A program made the position numbers and the translations under genes. 64,000 nt of DNA from the NCBI RefSeq assembly GCF_006546985.1, contig NZ_VATK01000008.1:1-64000 (forward strand), in the 5' to 3' direction. Under the pieces are notes generated by a model. That model was not told the DNA's origin, did no database searches, and saw nothing but the letters and a program-made list of their open reading frames with translations. Shown piece after piece: positions 54,521 to 63,984 of this stretch (its first letter is position 1; the number at the start of each line of letters is the position of its first letter). Origin of the DNA: Bacillus sp. 03113. GTDB lineage: Bacteria > Bacillota > Bacilli > Bacillales > Cytobacillaceae.

Positions 54521-55792
54521 TTGAAAAAATTGATAGGAACAATGATAATCTTATTGTTATTAAACATGTTTCTTCCAGCAAAACAAATTGTTAATGCAAG
54601 TATAGAAGAAGGAATGAAAGCTGCTTTTATTAGAAATCATGATTTATGGGTAAAAATCGGAGAGAAGGAGCATCAAGTAACATCTGGAGAAAATGTACAA
54701 TACCCGAAATGGTCCTATAACGGAAAGTGGCTTGCCTTTCAAAAAAGAGAAGACCAAAAGTCGGAAATATGGTTATATCAATTAGAAACAAGGCAACTAT
54801 TCAATGTAATACAAACGGAGTTTCCCACATATAGATGGTCGCCTAATGAAAACAAGCTCGCCATTTTAGTTGGTGATAAATTGAAGATGATTGAGACAGA
54901 TAAACTGACGTTAGGTGAAAAGAAAAATCAAATCTACAAAAAAGTGTTTGAGGGAGTTGGAAACTTTTCTTGGTTGCCAAAAGGAAAAGAATTTTTAATC
55001 TCTACTGCTCCTGTGCAAGTACCAGAAGGGTGGGCAGATATTCAATTGTTAATTGTTCCTGAGGATATTTCACAAGATATGAATAAAGTCAAACAGCTAT
55101 TTACTCTCCCAAGTCAAACAGAAAAATACTTTGCGATTACAACTAGCTTGTTTAAATGGTCACCGGATGGTAGGTGGATATCATTTTTAGGGATTCCTAC
55201 CGCTTCGTTAGCTGCAGATGTGAATACACTTTTTATTTTATCTGCTGATGGCAAGAAGCTTATACAAGTAGATGAAATGCTGAATAATGAAAATTGGTTT
55301 CATTGGGCACCAGATCTGAAATATCTTGCGTATATTGAAGGGGTAGGTCGAAATGCTACTCAAAATAAACAGCTTAAAATTAAGAAGTTTAACAAGTGGG
55401 GCATGAAAGAAGCAAGCTTAACACCAGAAGGGTATGTAGATTGGGATTTTACTTGGCGGTCAGATCGGATCATTACAATTTCACGTGCACAGGAAAGTGA
55501 TTTACAATTGGATTCAGCAGAAAGACCTTTACCATTTTTAGTGCAGATTGATATTAAAAAGAATAGACAAACTGTATTGACGTCACCTCCTGAGAACTTT
55601 GGAGATTTTTATCCAGTTTATTTAAGAAAAAGTAGCCAATTAAGCTGGGTTCGATTTAATCACCAAAAAGCTGAAGCATGGATCGCTAGTCCTGATGGTT
55701 CAGAAGCTGTTAGATGGATTGAAAATATTGATCCAGCTCCTGAATATTATGAAAGATGGGATTGGCCTGCGGTAATTAGTTACTATAATTAA
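54521..55792 (+). CDS. Secreted TolB-like beta-propeller protein
   Basis: A 423-residue exported protein. TTG start after GATAGGAGACG; signal peptide residues 1-26 (LIGTMIILLLLNMFLPAKQIVNAS). The mature protein repeats WD40-like/PD40 blades: YPKWSYNGKWLAFQ, YRWSPNENKLAIL, FSWLPKGKEFLIS, FKWSPDGRWISFLG, FHWAPDLKYLAYI, WTWRSDR-type repeats. TolB-like propellers bind partners at the envelope; Gram-positive members have no settled role. Monocistronic. Confidence 0.85.
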   Translation: MKKLIGTMIILLLLNMFLPAKQIVNASIEEGMKAAFIRNHDLWVKIGEKEHQVTSGENVQYPKWSYNGKWLAFQKREDQKSEIWLYQLETRQLFNVIQTEFPTYRWSPNENKLAILVGDKLKMIETDKLTLGEKKNQIYKKVFEGVGNFSWLPKGKEFLISTAPVQVPEGWADIQLLIVPEDISQDMNKVKQLFTLPSQTEKYFAITTSLFKWSPDGRWISFLGIPTASLAADVNTLFILSADGKKLIQVDEMLNNENWFHWAPDLKYLAYIEGVGRNATQNKQLKIKKFNKWGMKEASLTPEGYVDWDFTWRSDRIITISRAQESDLQLDSAERPLPFLVQIDIKKNRQTVLTSPPENFGDFYPVYLRKSSQLSWVRFNHQKAEAWIASPDGSEAVRWIENIDPAPEYYERWDWPAVISYYN

Positions 55793-55960
55793 ATTAGTGT
55801 TATAAAGAGTTGTGATAACATTGGTTTCAATGTTTTTACATAACAATGAAGATGTCATGGCAAAATCAGTCTTCTGGTTATCAATTACATCTAGGAATCA
55901 AAATAGGATTCTTACAAACAGAAGGAATTAAATGTTTCCTAACATTTCTGAGTAGGAATT

Positions 55961-56602
55961 TTAGTTAAATAGGTGATCAACTTTTACATAAAAACCCTGT
56001 AATATAGATGAATGTATTAAACCTGTTTCTTTTACAATTGCTTTTTGTTCATAGCCGCCATATTCATCCAAAATATAAACTATAACGGTATTTAATATAG
56101 GATTTACAATCCAATATTCCTTAACGCCATATTTCATATATAAATTCAGCTTTGTTACTAGGTCATGGGATTGATTGGAAAAGCTTAGAATTTCTATAAT
56201 CATTGTCGGGACTCCGTGATAATTATTCTCTGTAAATCCTTCTTTTTCACATATGATCGATATGTCGGGAATAACGACTTTCTTTTTGACTATAGGCTTT
56301 TGACATAAAGTAGGATGCCACTCATTTTTACAAGCTGGTGAATAGCCTGATTTTCCATTTTTAGATTCCCAACGTAAAGCGAAAACATCGGTCCTGCCTT
56401 TAAATAGTTTTTTAAATATATGGATTCTTTCTTTTAATTTTTCTACTTTAGTAGTTTTATCAATAGTTGAAATTGGATAAGAATCCTCAAGGCGAAATTC
56501 AATGTTATGGGATTTTAAAAGTTCTTTTAATAGACGATTTTCATGTTTTAATCTTTCACATTCTTTAATTGTCAGCTGTAGCTGATGTTCGAGATTTTGC
56601 AT
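55961..56602 (-). CDS. Uma2-family putative restriction-like endonuclease (DUF820)
   Basis: A 213-residue protein. Residues 1-28 form a coiled coil (LQLTIKECERLKHENRLLKE). The C-terminal Uma2 domain has the PD-(D/E)xK layout: IPDISIICEK, then GVPTMIIEILSFSNQSHDLVTKLNLYMKYGVKEYWIVNP. The Asp, Glu and Lys of the nuclease core are present. ATG after AGAGGGAATAAT. Stand-alone genes of this family are common, often in accessory DNA; biological role unknown. Confidence 0.85.
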   Translation of the reverse strand: MQNLEHQLQLTIKECERLKHENRLLKELLKSHNIEFRLEDSYPISTIDKTTKVEKLKERIHIFKKLFKGRTDVFALRWESKNGKSGYSPACKNEWHPTLCQKPIVKKKVVIPDISIICEKEGFTENNYHGVPTMIIEILSFSNQSHDLVTKLNLYMKYGVKEYWIVNPILNTVIVYILDEYGGYEQKAIVKETGLIHSSILQGFYVKVDHLFN

Positions 56603-56916
56603 ATTATTCCCTCTATTAATGTGGTAAATTAATTTAAAAGCTTCGTAATTTATATTGCTATTATACCCAAAGTAAGTAGAAGATAAAATTCAAAAAATTT
56701 AAAAGAAAAAAATTCGGAGGTGGTTAGAAGGCAAAGAAAAGAAACGGTCATTACTATATAGTTCAATATATTGATCGAGCATTCCATGAAAAAGTTTCAA
56801 TGATATAATAACTTGTGAATTTTAAGATTCATTTAAATATTCTCAAATATAAAGACAAGATATTACAAATTTAAATTTCAAATGTCGATCATCACAATAA
56901 CGGAAGAAGGATTAAA

Positions 56917-58183
56917 ATGAAAAAAAACAAAGTAAAAATTAAGATAACAGATGAATATCCAACAAGTATTGTTAAAGATTTTCTAAATTTCTTAAACTAC
57001 ATAGAAAACAACACAATTAAGTTAACGAAGGCTAACCAATATCTTACTAGTAGCTATATATTCTCTAATGTCTGAACCAAAGCTGGACGTTCCTTTAAAA
57101 AGTAATCAATCAACCTATCCACTCTTACACATGTTTTTTCACCTTGCACTAAAGTTAGAATTATTACAAAAAAGAAGTTTTGGAGGAGGGATGATTGCTA
57201 CGATCCATGGAGAACATATGGCAGACTTTAATGGTATGACTCTATCTGAAAAATATGTAACATTATTAGATTCTTTTTGGATAAAAGCAGATTGGGAAGA
57301 ATTACAAGGAGGATATTTCCGTAAAGAACCAACTAATATTGATTTACTATTTGAATTTTTAGAGCAATTTCCCGCAAATAAAGAGTTAAATGTAAGTGTA
57401 AATAGTGATTTAAGGCATTTTCTCTTTAATTTTGAACACTTTCTCTTTTATTTTAGCTACTTCGGACTTTGGAATATAGTAATAGATGAAGAAAAATCAC
57501 AACAAATAAGTGTGAATTATCATGCAGCAAAATCAATCATGCTCACTCCATTGTTTAAATGTTTAGAAGAAGCATTAGCCGAAACATGGGAGTCTAAGAC
57601 TAATGATATGATAGCAGCCTTTGAACTCTTAAAAATATTTAGTCCACCTCCAATTATTGAAGATATACAAGATCATCTACAAGAAGAAAAAAACCAAAAA
57701 GAATCGCTATTTGTATTACTAAAACCTTTATTTGAAGAAGGGGAACTTAACAGCACATATAGCACATATAGCAATAGAAAAAAAACGATAGTCGCTGGAA
57801 AATATCTATTTAAAGTAACTTTAAACAATTCATGCTGGTGTACGGTACAACTCTCTGAATCACACACACTTTTAGATCTCCATGAATTAATTCAAGATGC
57901 TTTAAAATTTAATGACGATCATCTTTACTCCTTCTATATGGATGGAAAAAAGTTTAGCAAAAATTGCTATAACTCTCCAATGGATAGTCATGGACCTTTT
58001 GTAAATCATGTAAAAATAGGCAGTCTCCATTTATATGAGGGACAAAGATTTCTTTATTTATTTGATTTTGGTAATGAATGGGAGTTTTATATTAATGTAA
58101 TGAAAATTACGGAAGGGATAGAAGGTGTTTCAGCTATAATTTGTGATAGGAAAGGGGACCCTCCTACACAATACGACTCGTAA
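56917..58183 (+). pseudogene. pRiA4b ORF-3-like protein, read in two frames
   Basis: The first frame (56917-57075) reads MKKNKVKIKITDEYPTSIVK, then NTIKLTKANQYLTSSYIFSN. The second (57068-58183, 371 residues) continues EPKLDVPLKSNQSTYPLLHM and later holds the pRiA4b ORF-3-type domain (VQLSESHTLLDLHELIQDAL, LYEGQRFLYLFDFGNEWEF, GDPPTQY). The two parts make a single protein in related Bacillus genes as I recall them. The join needs a one-base indel near 57065. The second part has its own ATG (ATGTCTGA overlap), so a two-gene arrangement cannot be excluded. Function of the family is unknown. Confidence 0.65.
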
Positions 58184-58361
58184 TGATTCCAAGAGTTATA
58201 CCGTTGGTGATGTAAAAACAATTTTTAAATACACTAAATCAAACTGCTATTAAACATTAGCAAGACGGATATTCATAAAAATAGAGGTAACTTTACTTTA
58301 AAACACATGAAGGCAGACTACATTTTAGGACCAATCGGATCAACAAAATCAACTCCAAGAT
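58184..58361. other. spacer before the acetyltransferase fragment, no gene seen
   Basis: No open frame of note; traces such as DYILGPIGSTKSTPRYG near 58318 may belong to the decayed acetyltransferase gene. Confidence 0.3.
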
Positions 58362-58502
58362 ATGGCAGAAGTAAGGATTGGTAACTATTGTATGATTGGT
58401 CCCAATGTTGCACTATACACAGCAGATCATTCAATTCAACCGAAAGACAGGAACAAGAGTGGTTATGCCATTCCAATTGAGATAGGAAATTATATCTGGT
58501 AA
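58362..58502 (+). pseudogene. Internal fragment of a maltose/galactoside O-acetyltransferase-type gene
   Basis: 46 codons read AEVRIGNYCMIGPNVALYTADHSIQP, then GYAIPIEIGNYIW and a stop. This is the left-handed-helix hexapeptide core of Maa/LacA-type acetyltransferases, including the catalytic His (TADHSI). The N-terminal third and the end after NYIW are missing. Confidence 0.75.
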
Positions 58503-58560
58503 GAGGTTGTTTTGTTTTTCTAGTTTACATAATGTATATTATAGGAACTAATTAAAAGAA

Positions 58561-58622
58561 AATAAAATTCCATCTCAATCAAGAAGTATACTTTAAATAG
58601 TGAGACAAAATGGAATTTTATT
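58561..58622 (+). terminator. Long hairpin
   Basis: AATAAAATTCCAT / ATGGAATTTTATT, perfect 13-bp stem with further CTCA/TGAG pairing inside; a terminator or small foldback element. Confidence 0.6.
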
Positions 58623-58861
58623 CTTTATCACGCCTGATTTTATAAAATATCATCCTATACATAAACAGTGTTTTAGATCAAGTAATTATTTACGAACTGG
58701 CACCATCTTTTCTAAGATTTTAATGTTCCAATTCTCAGAGTTTAGATTTTTTCACCATCATTTAATATAACTTTATTGAGCTAACAATAAATAAATACTT
58801 TTATTTATATTCTTACTTTATTCTACTATTTCATTTTATCCACCATTTCATATAACTTAGT
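58623..58861. other. AT-rich spacer, no gene seen
   Basis: Stops in all frames; no hairpin clear enough to mark. Confidence 0.4.
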
Positions 58862-59602
58862 TTACACGTAGTTTGTAACTCCTCCATCAACAAATAAATT
58901 TTGACCTGTTATGTAGCTAGCGTTATCCGAACAAAACATAACAACAGGCGCAATCAATTCTTCTAATCTGCCTAGCCTTTTCATAGGAGTTCTTTTCTCA
59001 ATAAGAGTACGAAACTCTTCATTTTCTAATGAGTTTGCATTAAGTGATGTTTTGAAAAACCAAGGACTAATCGCATTAACGGTAATACCATACGTAGCCC
59101 ATTCATTTGCTAGCTGACGTGTAAGTTGAGCAACACCTGCTTTACTTGGTCCGTATGGGGTTCCAGATGCCAAAGTTAAACGTGAAGCAACTGATGCAAC
59201 ATTTACAATTCGGCCATACTTCTGATCCATCATATGTTTTCCCACAGCATGAGACATTAAAAATACGGATTTAAAATTAATAGCCATTAACGTATCCCAT
59301 TCATCTTCCGTTAACTCAAAGGCGGTTTTCCTTATACTGCTACCAGCATTATTAATAAGAATATCGATATGTCCAAAATGTGCTATAGCTTTCTCCACTG
59401 TTTCTTTTACAGAATTGCCGTTCGAAACATCGCAGGCTAAAGCCAATGTTTTTCTTCCTGTTGCTTTAGATATTTCTTCGGCTGCACTTTTAATTTCCTT
59501 TTCTGTTCGTGATACCAAGACAATATCTGCACCAGCACTTGCCAATCCTTCAGCAAGTGTTCTGCCGATTCCTCTTCCTGCTCCTGTCACATTGTACAGC
59601 AA
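58862..59602 (-). CDS. SDR oxidoreductase with damaged N-terminus
   Basis: A protein of up to 246 residues. It has TGAGRGIGRTLAEGLASAGA, VSRTEKE, NNAGSSIRK, the Ser (NVASVASRL) and Tyr-x3-Lys (YGPSK) catalytic set, and ITGQNLFVDGG at the end, like gluconate 5-dehydrogenase-type SDRs. The first strand, normally 8-12 residues such as GKxALVTGAG, is replaced: the frame begins LLYNVTGAG from a TTG with no ribosome site, and upstream sequence is unrelated. The gene was probably cut near 59590-59605 and may be inactive. Confidence 0.7.
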   Translation of the reverse strand: MLYNVTGAGRGIGRTLAEGLASAGADIVLVSRTEKEIKSAAEEISKATGRKTLALACDVSNGNSVKETVEKAIAHFGHIDILINNAGSSIRKTAFELTEDEWDTLMAINFKSVFLMSHAVGKHMMDQKYGRIVNVASVASRLTLASGTPYGPSKAGVAQLTRQLANEWATYGITVNAISPWFFKTSLNANSLENEEFRTLIEKRTPMKRLGRLEELIAPVVMFCSDNASYITGQNLFVDGGVTNYV

Positions 59603-59668
59603 AATAGCGTCTATATATATGATATATGAGTTGCGTCAGGTAAATATCTTTAATTGAATTGAATCGCT

Positions 59669-60397
59669 TTACTCGTCAAAAGATGTAAAGAATACATCTT
59701 TTAGGATCTTCTTTGCTTTTTTTAAGTTTCCGGTATCAAGGGTTATAAGCATGTCTACTATATCATTTATTTCCTGAGATTTTATTGCTGAACACAGTTC
59801 CTTTGTGTAGTTTAATTGAACGTTCGAACGTTCTTTCTCTGTCTGCCCTACAATTGGTTCCTTTTGTACGTCTGTATTAACCCATGATGCATCCAAGGTA
59901 TCCTGGAGGCATTGGATAAGAAAATGCAACTCACTAGAGTTATATCTTTTTAAAAATTGATAGGCTCCTTTATCAATTTGTCGATGGAGGGCTTTATGCA
60001 AATGGAAAATTTCTTTACCTAAGGGAGTTGTACGAAACAGAATTTCTTTTTTGTTACCAGGAAGAAATTCCTTGCGGATGATCTGTGTTTGAAGCAATTT
60101 TCTTGAAATTTTAGATACACTGCCTTTAGGTATGCCAAATTGCTTCGAAATGGTAATGCCATTAACTGGCTCCAGCTGCCCAATTGCATCTAATACATGC
60201 AACATCATAACCGTCATCTCTTTTAGTAGTTTTATTACGTCGGGATTATTACTGTTGTTTATCAACCACTGCTTCTCCTCATCATCTTCTTCTTGGAATT
60301 TTTTTTGTAAATTGGAAACAGTTTCCATTAGTTTTTTTATTAACTTATCTTTATTGGGGTTCTCATTATAGTCGAAAGAATTGTTTGAGGCAGCCAT
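59669..60397 (-). CDS. MarR-family regulator with long C-terminal extension
   Basis: A 242-residue regulator. ATG at 60397 after AAAGGAGATAATTTAC. Winged helix: VLDAIGQLEPVNGITISKQFGIPKGSVSKISRKLLQTQIIRKEFLPGNKKEILFRTTPLG (pieces), followed by extra helices to residue 242, longer than the usual 140-150. It faces a flavodoxin-like oxidoreductase gene and three GTTTC...GAAAC sites lie between, so it most likely represses that gene and itself. Confidence 0.85.
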   Translation of the reverse strand: MAASNNSFDYNENPNKDKLIKKLMETVSNLQKKFQEEDDEEKQWLINNSNNPDVIKLLKEMTVMMLHVLDAIGQLEPVNGITISKQFGIPKGSVSKISRKLLQTQIIRKEFLPGNKKEILFRTTPLGKEIFHLHKALHRQIDKGAYQFLKRYNSSELHFLIQCLQDTLDASWVNTDVQKEPIVGQTEKERSNVQLNYTKELCSAIKSQEINDIVDMLITLDTGNLKKAKKILKDVFFTSFDE

Positions 60398-60463
60398 GTA
60401 AATTATCTCCTTTGATTGATGTTCAGCTATATCCAGTATATCAAGAATCAACTCTCAAATAAA

Positions 60464-60544
60464 GTTTCAAGGAAACATTATTGACACCATCGAATAAGGA
60501 TGATATTATAGTTTCCAAGAAACTAATTTAAAATTTCAGGAAAC
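60464..60544 (+). promoter_or_regulatory. Promoter flanked by three MarR-type palindromes
   Basis: GTTTCAAGGAAAC (60464-60476), GTTTCCAAGAAAC (60511-60523) and ATTTCAGGAAAC (60533-60544) share the form GTTTC-N3-GAAAC. A promoter TTGACA (60481-60486), 17-bp spacer, TATTAT (60504-60509) lies between the first two, so bound repressor would cover it from both sides. Confidence 0.8.
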
Positions 60545-60648
60545 TATTTTCATTTAAGCTTAATTTAGATAAGAATAAATACTGATGAAAGTTATTCACA
60601 CCCCAGCTTTCAAATGCTTTTATATTAAACTTTCAAGGAGGATTATGT

Positions 60649-61266
60649 ATGAATGTTGTCATTGTCTTTGATCATCCGTATGGTGCATTAGCGTCTGAGA
60701 ATATCCCTCACCAAAGAAGCTATTCCGCAGCACTGCTTGCAGCTGTAACGAGAGGTCTAAGTTCAGCTGGGCACAAAATAGACCTTATAGATTTACATGC
60801 AGACGGATTTAATCCAGTCCTTTCGGCTGAAGAACTTTCCGCATGGCGGCAAAAAAAGACCATCGATCCCCTTGTGATCGACTATCAGCGTCGACTTATC
60901 GATGCAGACTATATCGTTTTCATTTTCCCTATCTGGTGGGAGTGTATGCCTGCACTTACTAAGGGTTTCCTCGACAAAGTATTTGTAAAAAGCATCATAT
61001 ACGATGAACGTAAGCCAGGGCGTCCATTCGTCAGCCTTCTACCGAAGATTAAGGGAGTTTCTCTGCTGACTGTTATGAGTACTCCCGGATTTTTCTATAG
61101 ATTGTTTTTTGGCAATCCCGTCACCAAAATCCTATTTCGCGGCACTTTTCGAAAGATGGGCATTCATAACCTCCGCTGGTATAACTACACTGGAATGGAA
61201 AGACGCAGCTTTGAGACGCGAATTAAATTCCTTAGAAAGACAGAGCATCGGTTCGTTCGACTTTAA
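60649..61266 (+). CDS. Flavodoxin-fold NAD(P)H oxidoreductase (quinone reductase family)
   Basis: A 205-residue FMN/FAD flavoprotein of the NQO1/MdaB/KefF group. N-terminal VVIVFDHPYGA, FMN-loop-type segment IVFIFPIWWECMPALTKGFLDKVF (about 84-107) and LLTVMSTPGFFYRLFFGNP, where TxG normally contacts the cofactor. Reduces quinones or electrophiles with NAD(P)H. AAGGAGGATTATGT precedes the ATG. Controlled by the divergent MarR gene through palindromes around its promoter. Confidence 0.88.
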   Translation: MNVVIVFDHPYGALASENIPHQRSYSAALLAAVTRGLSSAGHKIDLIDLHADGFNPVLSAEELSAWRQKKTIDPLVIDYQRRLIDADYIVFIFPIWWECMPALTKGFLDKVFVKSIIYDERKPGRPFVSLLPKIKGVSLLTVMSTPGFFYRLFFGNPVTKILFRGTFRKMGIHNLRWYNYTGMERRSFETRIKFLRKTEHRFVRL

Positions 61267-61329
61267 AACTACGGACATCGGGGAATAAATCTAAAAACGT
61301 TTTACAACATTTAGCCTCTGAAGTAATAG

Positions 61330-61374
61330 ATCCCGATTTATCTTTATTATTATTTTATAGATTAATCGGGATAT
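61330..61374 (+). terminator. Terminator after the quinone-reductase-like gene
   Basis: ATCCCGATT / AATCGGGAT stem with a long AT-rich loop. Confidence 0.65.
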
Positions 61375-61418
61375 TTATAATGAAAGAATCTCTAAAAAAG
61401 GTGTAACGATAAGAGCTC

Positions 61419-62012
61419 TTATGTTGTCAACATTTTCATTAAGATATTAATATCCCACACTCGATAATTGTCATCTCTATCGACCTGCTGTAACATTAAG
61501 CCCGAAATGACAGAAAAATAGAGTAACAATAGTTCACTAGGATCCCCTGCACAAAATTCCCCCGATTCCTGACCCTTGATGATAATAGGAAGTATTCGGT
61601 CAATTAAAGCATTGGAGGAATATTGTTCGACGATTTCCTTAGCCTTCTCAGGTACTTCATCTGCAGTTTGTACTTGTTGTATGAGCATAAATGAATGTTT
61701 ATTGCTTTCATCAAGCATCCCTTTGGTCAATTCCCTGATTTTTTCTGTTGGTGTACCTGACATTTGTTCCAGAGAAGCAAAAGTCGCATCCGTTTCTTCC
61801 ATCGCCTCTTGAACAAGTGCAATAAAAAGCTCATCTTTGGAACTGAAATAACGATATGAGAGACCTTGGCTAATACCAGCTTCATTAGCAATCATGCTCA
61901 TTTTCGTTCCAGCGATTCCGCGGCGGGCGAATACTTTTAGAGCTGCTTTCTTAATTTGCTCTCTGCGCTCATCACGGATTTGATCTAGTTGTTGATCATT
62001 TAATGGTGCCAA
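61419..62012 (-). CDS. TetR/AcrR-family transcriptional regulator
   Basis: A 197-residue repressor. N-terminal HTH: REQIKKAALKVFARRGIAGTKMSMIANEAGISQGLSYRYFSSKDELF (pieces), classic TetR; ligand-binding helices follow. TTG start after GAGAGAGTG. It is the second gene of an operon behind an SDR gene, whose promoter region has a perfect 19-bp palindrome, the expected TetR site. Confidence 0.9.
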   Translation of the reverse strand: MAPLNDQQLDQIRDERREQIKKAALKVFARRGIAGTKMSMIANEAGISQGLSYRYFSSKDELFIALVQEAMEETDATFASLEQMSGTPTEKIRELTKGMLDESNKHSFMLIQQVQTADEVPEKAKEIVEQYSSNALIDRILPIIIKGQESGEFCAGDPSELLLLYFSVISGLMLQQVDRDDNYRVWDINILMKMLTT

Positions 62013-62065
62013 GATTTATCACTCTCTCTTCTGATTTCTTTTTCGTTATTGCTAATTACATTGTT

Positions 62066-62983
62066 TTATTCAAGTGTACCTGATTTTCGAACCTGTTCTT
62101 CACTAATCTCCCAAAGTCGCTTTGCTGCTTCCTTATCTATGGCCATGTCAGATGGTGTCATCACTTGTCTGTCTGCACAATATTGACCGTTCAAACCAGT
62201 AATATCACTCACTTCAGCTAGCCATACCAGTGTATCTGCACCCTCTTCAGGAGTACGGGAAAAGGGCTTCATGACAGCCATTGTTGCTCGAGCTAAAGCG
62301 CTGTTATTTTGATTAAAATTGGTTGCGACAAGGCCGGGATCAAAGCAGTGCGCTGTAACGTTAGATCCTTCTAGTCTTCGTGCCAATTCAGAGGTAAATA
62401 ATATGTTGCCAAGTTTGCTCTGTGCGTAACATAAGGTGGGACCCCCCATTAACTTCTTGAAACCACTGTAAAAACGCTCGGAGCTTAGGTCGCTAAACTC
62501 AATACCTTTCTTGACCATCTTGTGACCATGAGAAGTGGTCGTAATTACGCGTGCAGAAGCACTCTCCTTAAGGCGATCGAGTAGCAACGATGTTAGCAGG
62601 AATGGAGCAAGGTGGTTAACCGCCCACGTCATCTCCACACCGTCCTCAGTAATCTGTCGAGTCTCGAATAAGGCACCAGCGTTATTTACTAAGACATCTA
62701 CTTTAAAGCAGCTATCGAGAATTTCGGCTGCTACTTGACTTATGGACCTTTGGGAAGCCATGTCCGCTATAAACACGTCTACAATAGACCTATTGTTCGT
62801 TAAATGCTTAATTTGGGATGCTACCTCATCCGCTTTAGACTTATTTCGCGCAACAATCCCTAAGTTTGCACCTCGTGCAGCAAGTGCCTTGGCTGCGGCC
62901 AGCCCTATACCATTAGTGGCACCAGTAATCACCACATACTTACCATGCAAATTCCATTCTTGTTTTGTTCTTATACTATCCAT
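62066..62983 (-). CDS. SDR oxidoreductase (retinol-dehydrogenase-like)
   Basis: A 305-residue SDR. GATNGIGLAAAKALAARGA and ARNKSKADEVA for NADP(H), NNAGALFETRQ, TTTSHGHKMVKKG and catalytic YAQSKLGN. The long substrate loop and C-terminus resemble the retinol dehydrogenase/protochlorophyllide reductase-like branch. ATG at 62983 (AAAGGAGC ten bases before); a TTG at 62989 is the alternative. Co-transcribed with the TetR gene 53 bases downstream. Confidence 0.88.
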   Translation of the reverse strand: MDSIRTKQEWNLHGKYVVITGATNGIGLAAAKALAARGANLGIVARNKSKADEVASQIKHLTNNRSIVDVFIADMASQRSISQVAAEILDSCFKVDVLVNNAGALFETRQITEDGVEMTWAVNHLAPFLLTSLLLDRLKESASARVITTTSHGHKMVKKGIEFSDLSSERFYSGFKKLMGGPTLCYAQSKLGNILFTSELARRLEGSNVTAHCFDPGLVATNFNQNNSALARATMAVMKPFSRTPEEGADTLVWLAEVSDITGLNGQYCADRQVMTPSDMAIDKEAAKRLWEISEEQVRKSGTLE

Positions 62984-63014
62984 CTCCAATAGCTCCTTTA
63001 TTCATCCATAATAG

Positions 63015-63033
63015 TGAATGAACTGTTCATTCA
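63015..63033. promoter_or_regulatory. TetR-type operator
   Basis: TGAATGAACTGTTCATTCA, a perfect 19-bp palindrome around a central T, 32 bases upstream of the SDR start. TGAATGAN-type palindromes are typical of AcrR/TetR repressors. Confidence 0.8.
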
Positions 63034-63126
63034 TAAAAATTATAATGTATTTTTTTGAGAATGGCAACATAAATACTTATTTGGTTAACTATCTATCCTG
63101 TCTTCATTCATTCTATTGACATGGAA

Positions 63127-63158
63127 AATCCTCACTTAGAATGATTAAAGTGAGGATT
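63127..63158. terminator. Hairpin
   Basis: AATCCTCACTT / AAGTGAGGATT, perfect 11-bp stem followed by CTTTATCC. Confidence 0.55.
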
Positions 63159-63675
63159 CTTTATCCAATAACTGCTTCCTTTTTCTTAACAATTCAGTAT
63201 ATTTCTCTTCAATAGACGCTTTTCTTCTTCACTATTTGCATAAGATAGTTTACTAATAGTCTCCGTTAGCTGTATATCAATCGTTAGTTTTATCGATTGC
63301 TTATTTTGGAAAAAGAAGGACTTTTATTTAAAAAAAACGAATTTATGTTGTAAAAAGATAAATCTTTTTACACACTGAGATTAATAATACTTTGACCGGT
63401 CCATCACTTAAAAATCTTGCCCTTATAGAAAACAAGCTTTAAGCATAGAGTAAAATAATATTACTAACTAGTTATATTTTAATGAGGGTGACCATATAAT
63501 CATCTGATCTTCCTTTTGTCTTCACTTTTTTATTGATTTCTTCCAATGTTATTTTTCGCAATAGAAAACCCAAAGAAAAAATCGAACTAGACCAATGGAA
63601 AAAAGAAGCTGTTCTTGAAATTGAAACAGAATAGTTAGATGTTCTTATTATTGAGTTGAAAGGTTGGTTGATCAG

Positions 63676-63984
63676 ATGACAATGAATCGCAAGGAAGTCT
63701 TGATTGATGAATTTCTTTCATGGCCTGGCGTTACGCAAAAACCCCACCGATTCGGAGGGATTGAATTCCTCTTTGAAGGAAAAGAAATTGGACATATACA
63801 TGGAAATCATCTTGTTGATCTACTATTGCCAAAATCAAAACGGGACGAAGCGGTTGCTGATGGAAGTGCACAACCCCATCACATGTATCCTGATTCGGGT
63901 TGGGTATCTGTTTATTTGAAATCCGATACAGATATGGTGAATGCAATCAAACTCATGCGTTTCAAATATGAATATCTCATATAA
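63676..63984 (+). CDS. DUF5519 / luciferase-domain-like small protein
   Basis: A protein of about 102 residues. Pattern FLSWPGVTQKPHRFGGIEFLFEGKEIGHIHGNHLVDLLLPKSKRDE and HHMYPDSGWVSVYLKSDTD (in pieces) matches the small luciferase-family/DUF5519 group, where paired His residues (GHIHGN, PHHMYP) are conserved. Function unknown. ATG at 63676; a TTG at 63664 abuts the AAAGG site. It ends 17 bases before the window edge and appears complete. Confidence 0.75.
   Translation: MTMNRKEVLIDEFLSWPGVTQKPHRFGGIEFLFEGKEIGHIHGNHLVDLLLPKSKRDEAVADGSAQPHHMYPDSGWVSVYLKSDTDMVNAIKLMRFKYEYLI

Larger units (their letters stand above)
62984..63675. other. right-end intergenic region
   Basis: About 690 bases. It holds the TetR operator (63015-63033), a hairpin (63127-63158), and near 63500-63634 a frame reading FTFLLISSNVIFRNRKPKEK to a stop, with no ATG and a stop just upstream at 63497. 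That may be a small truncated membrane-protein gene; not called. Confidence 0.4.
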
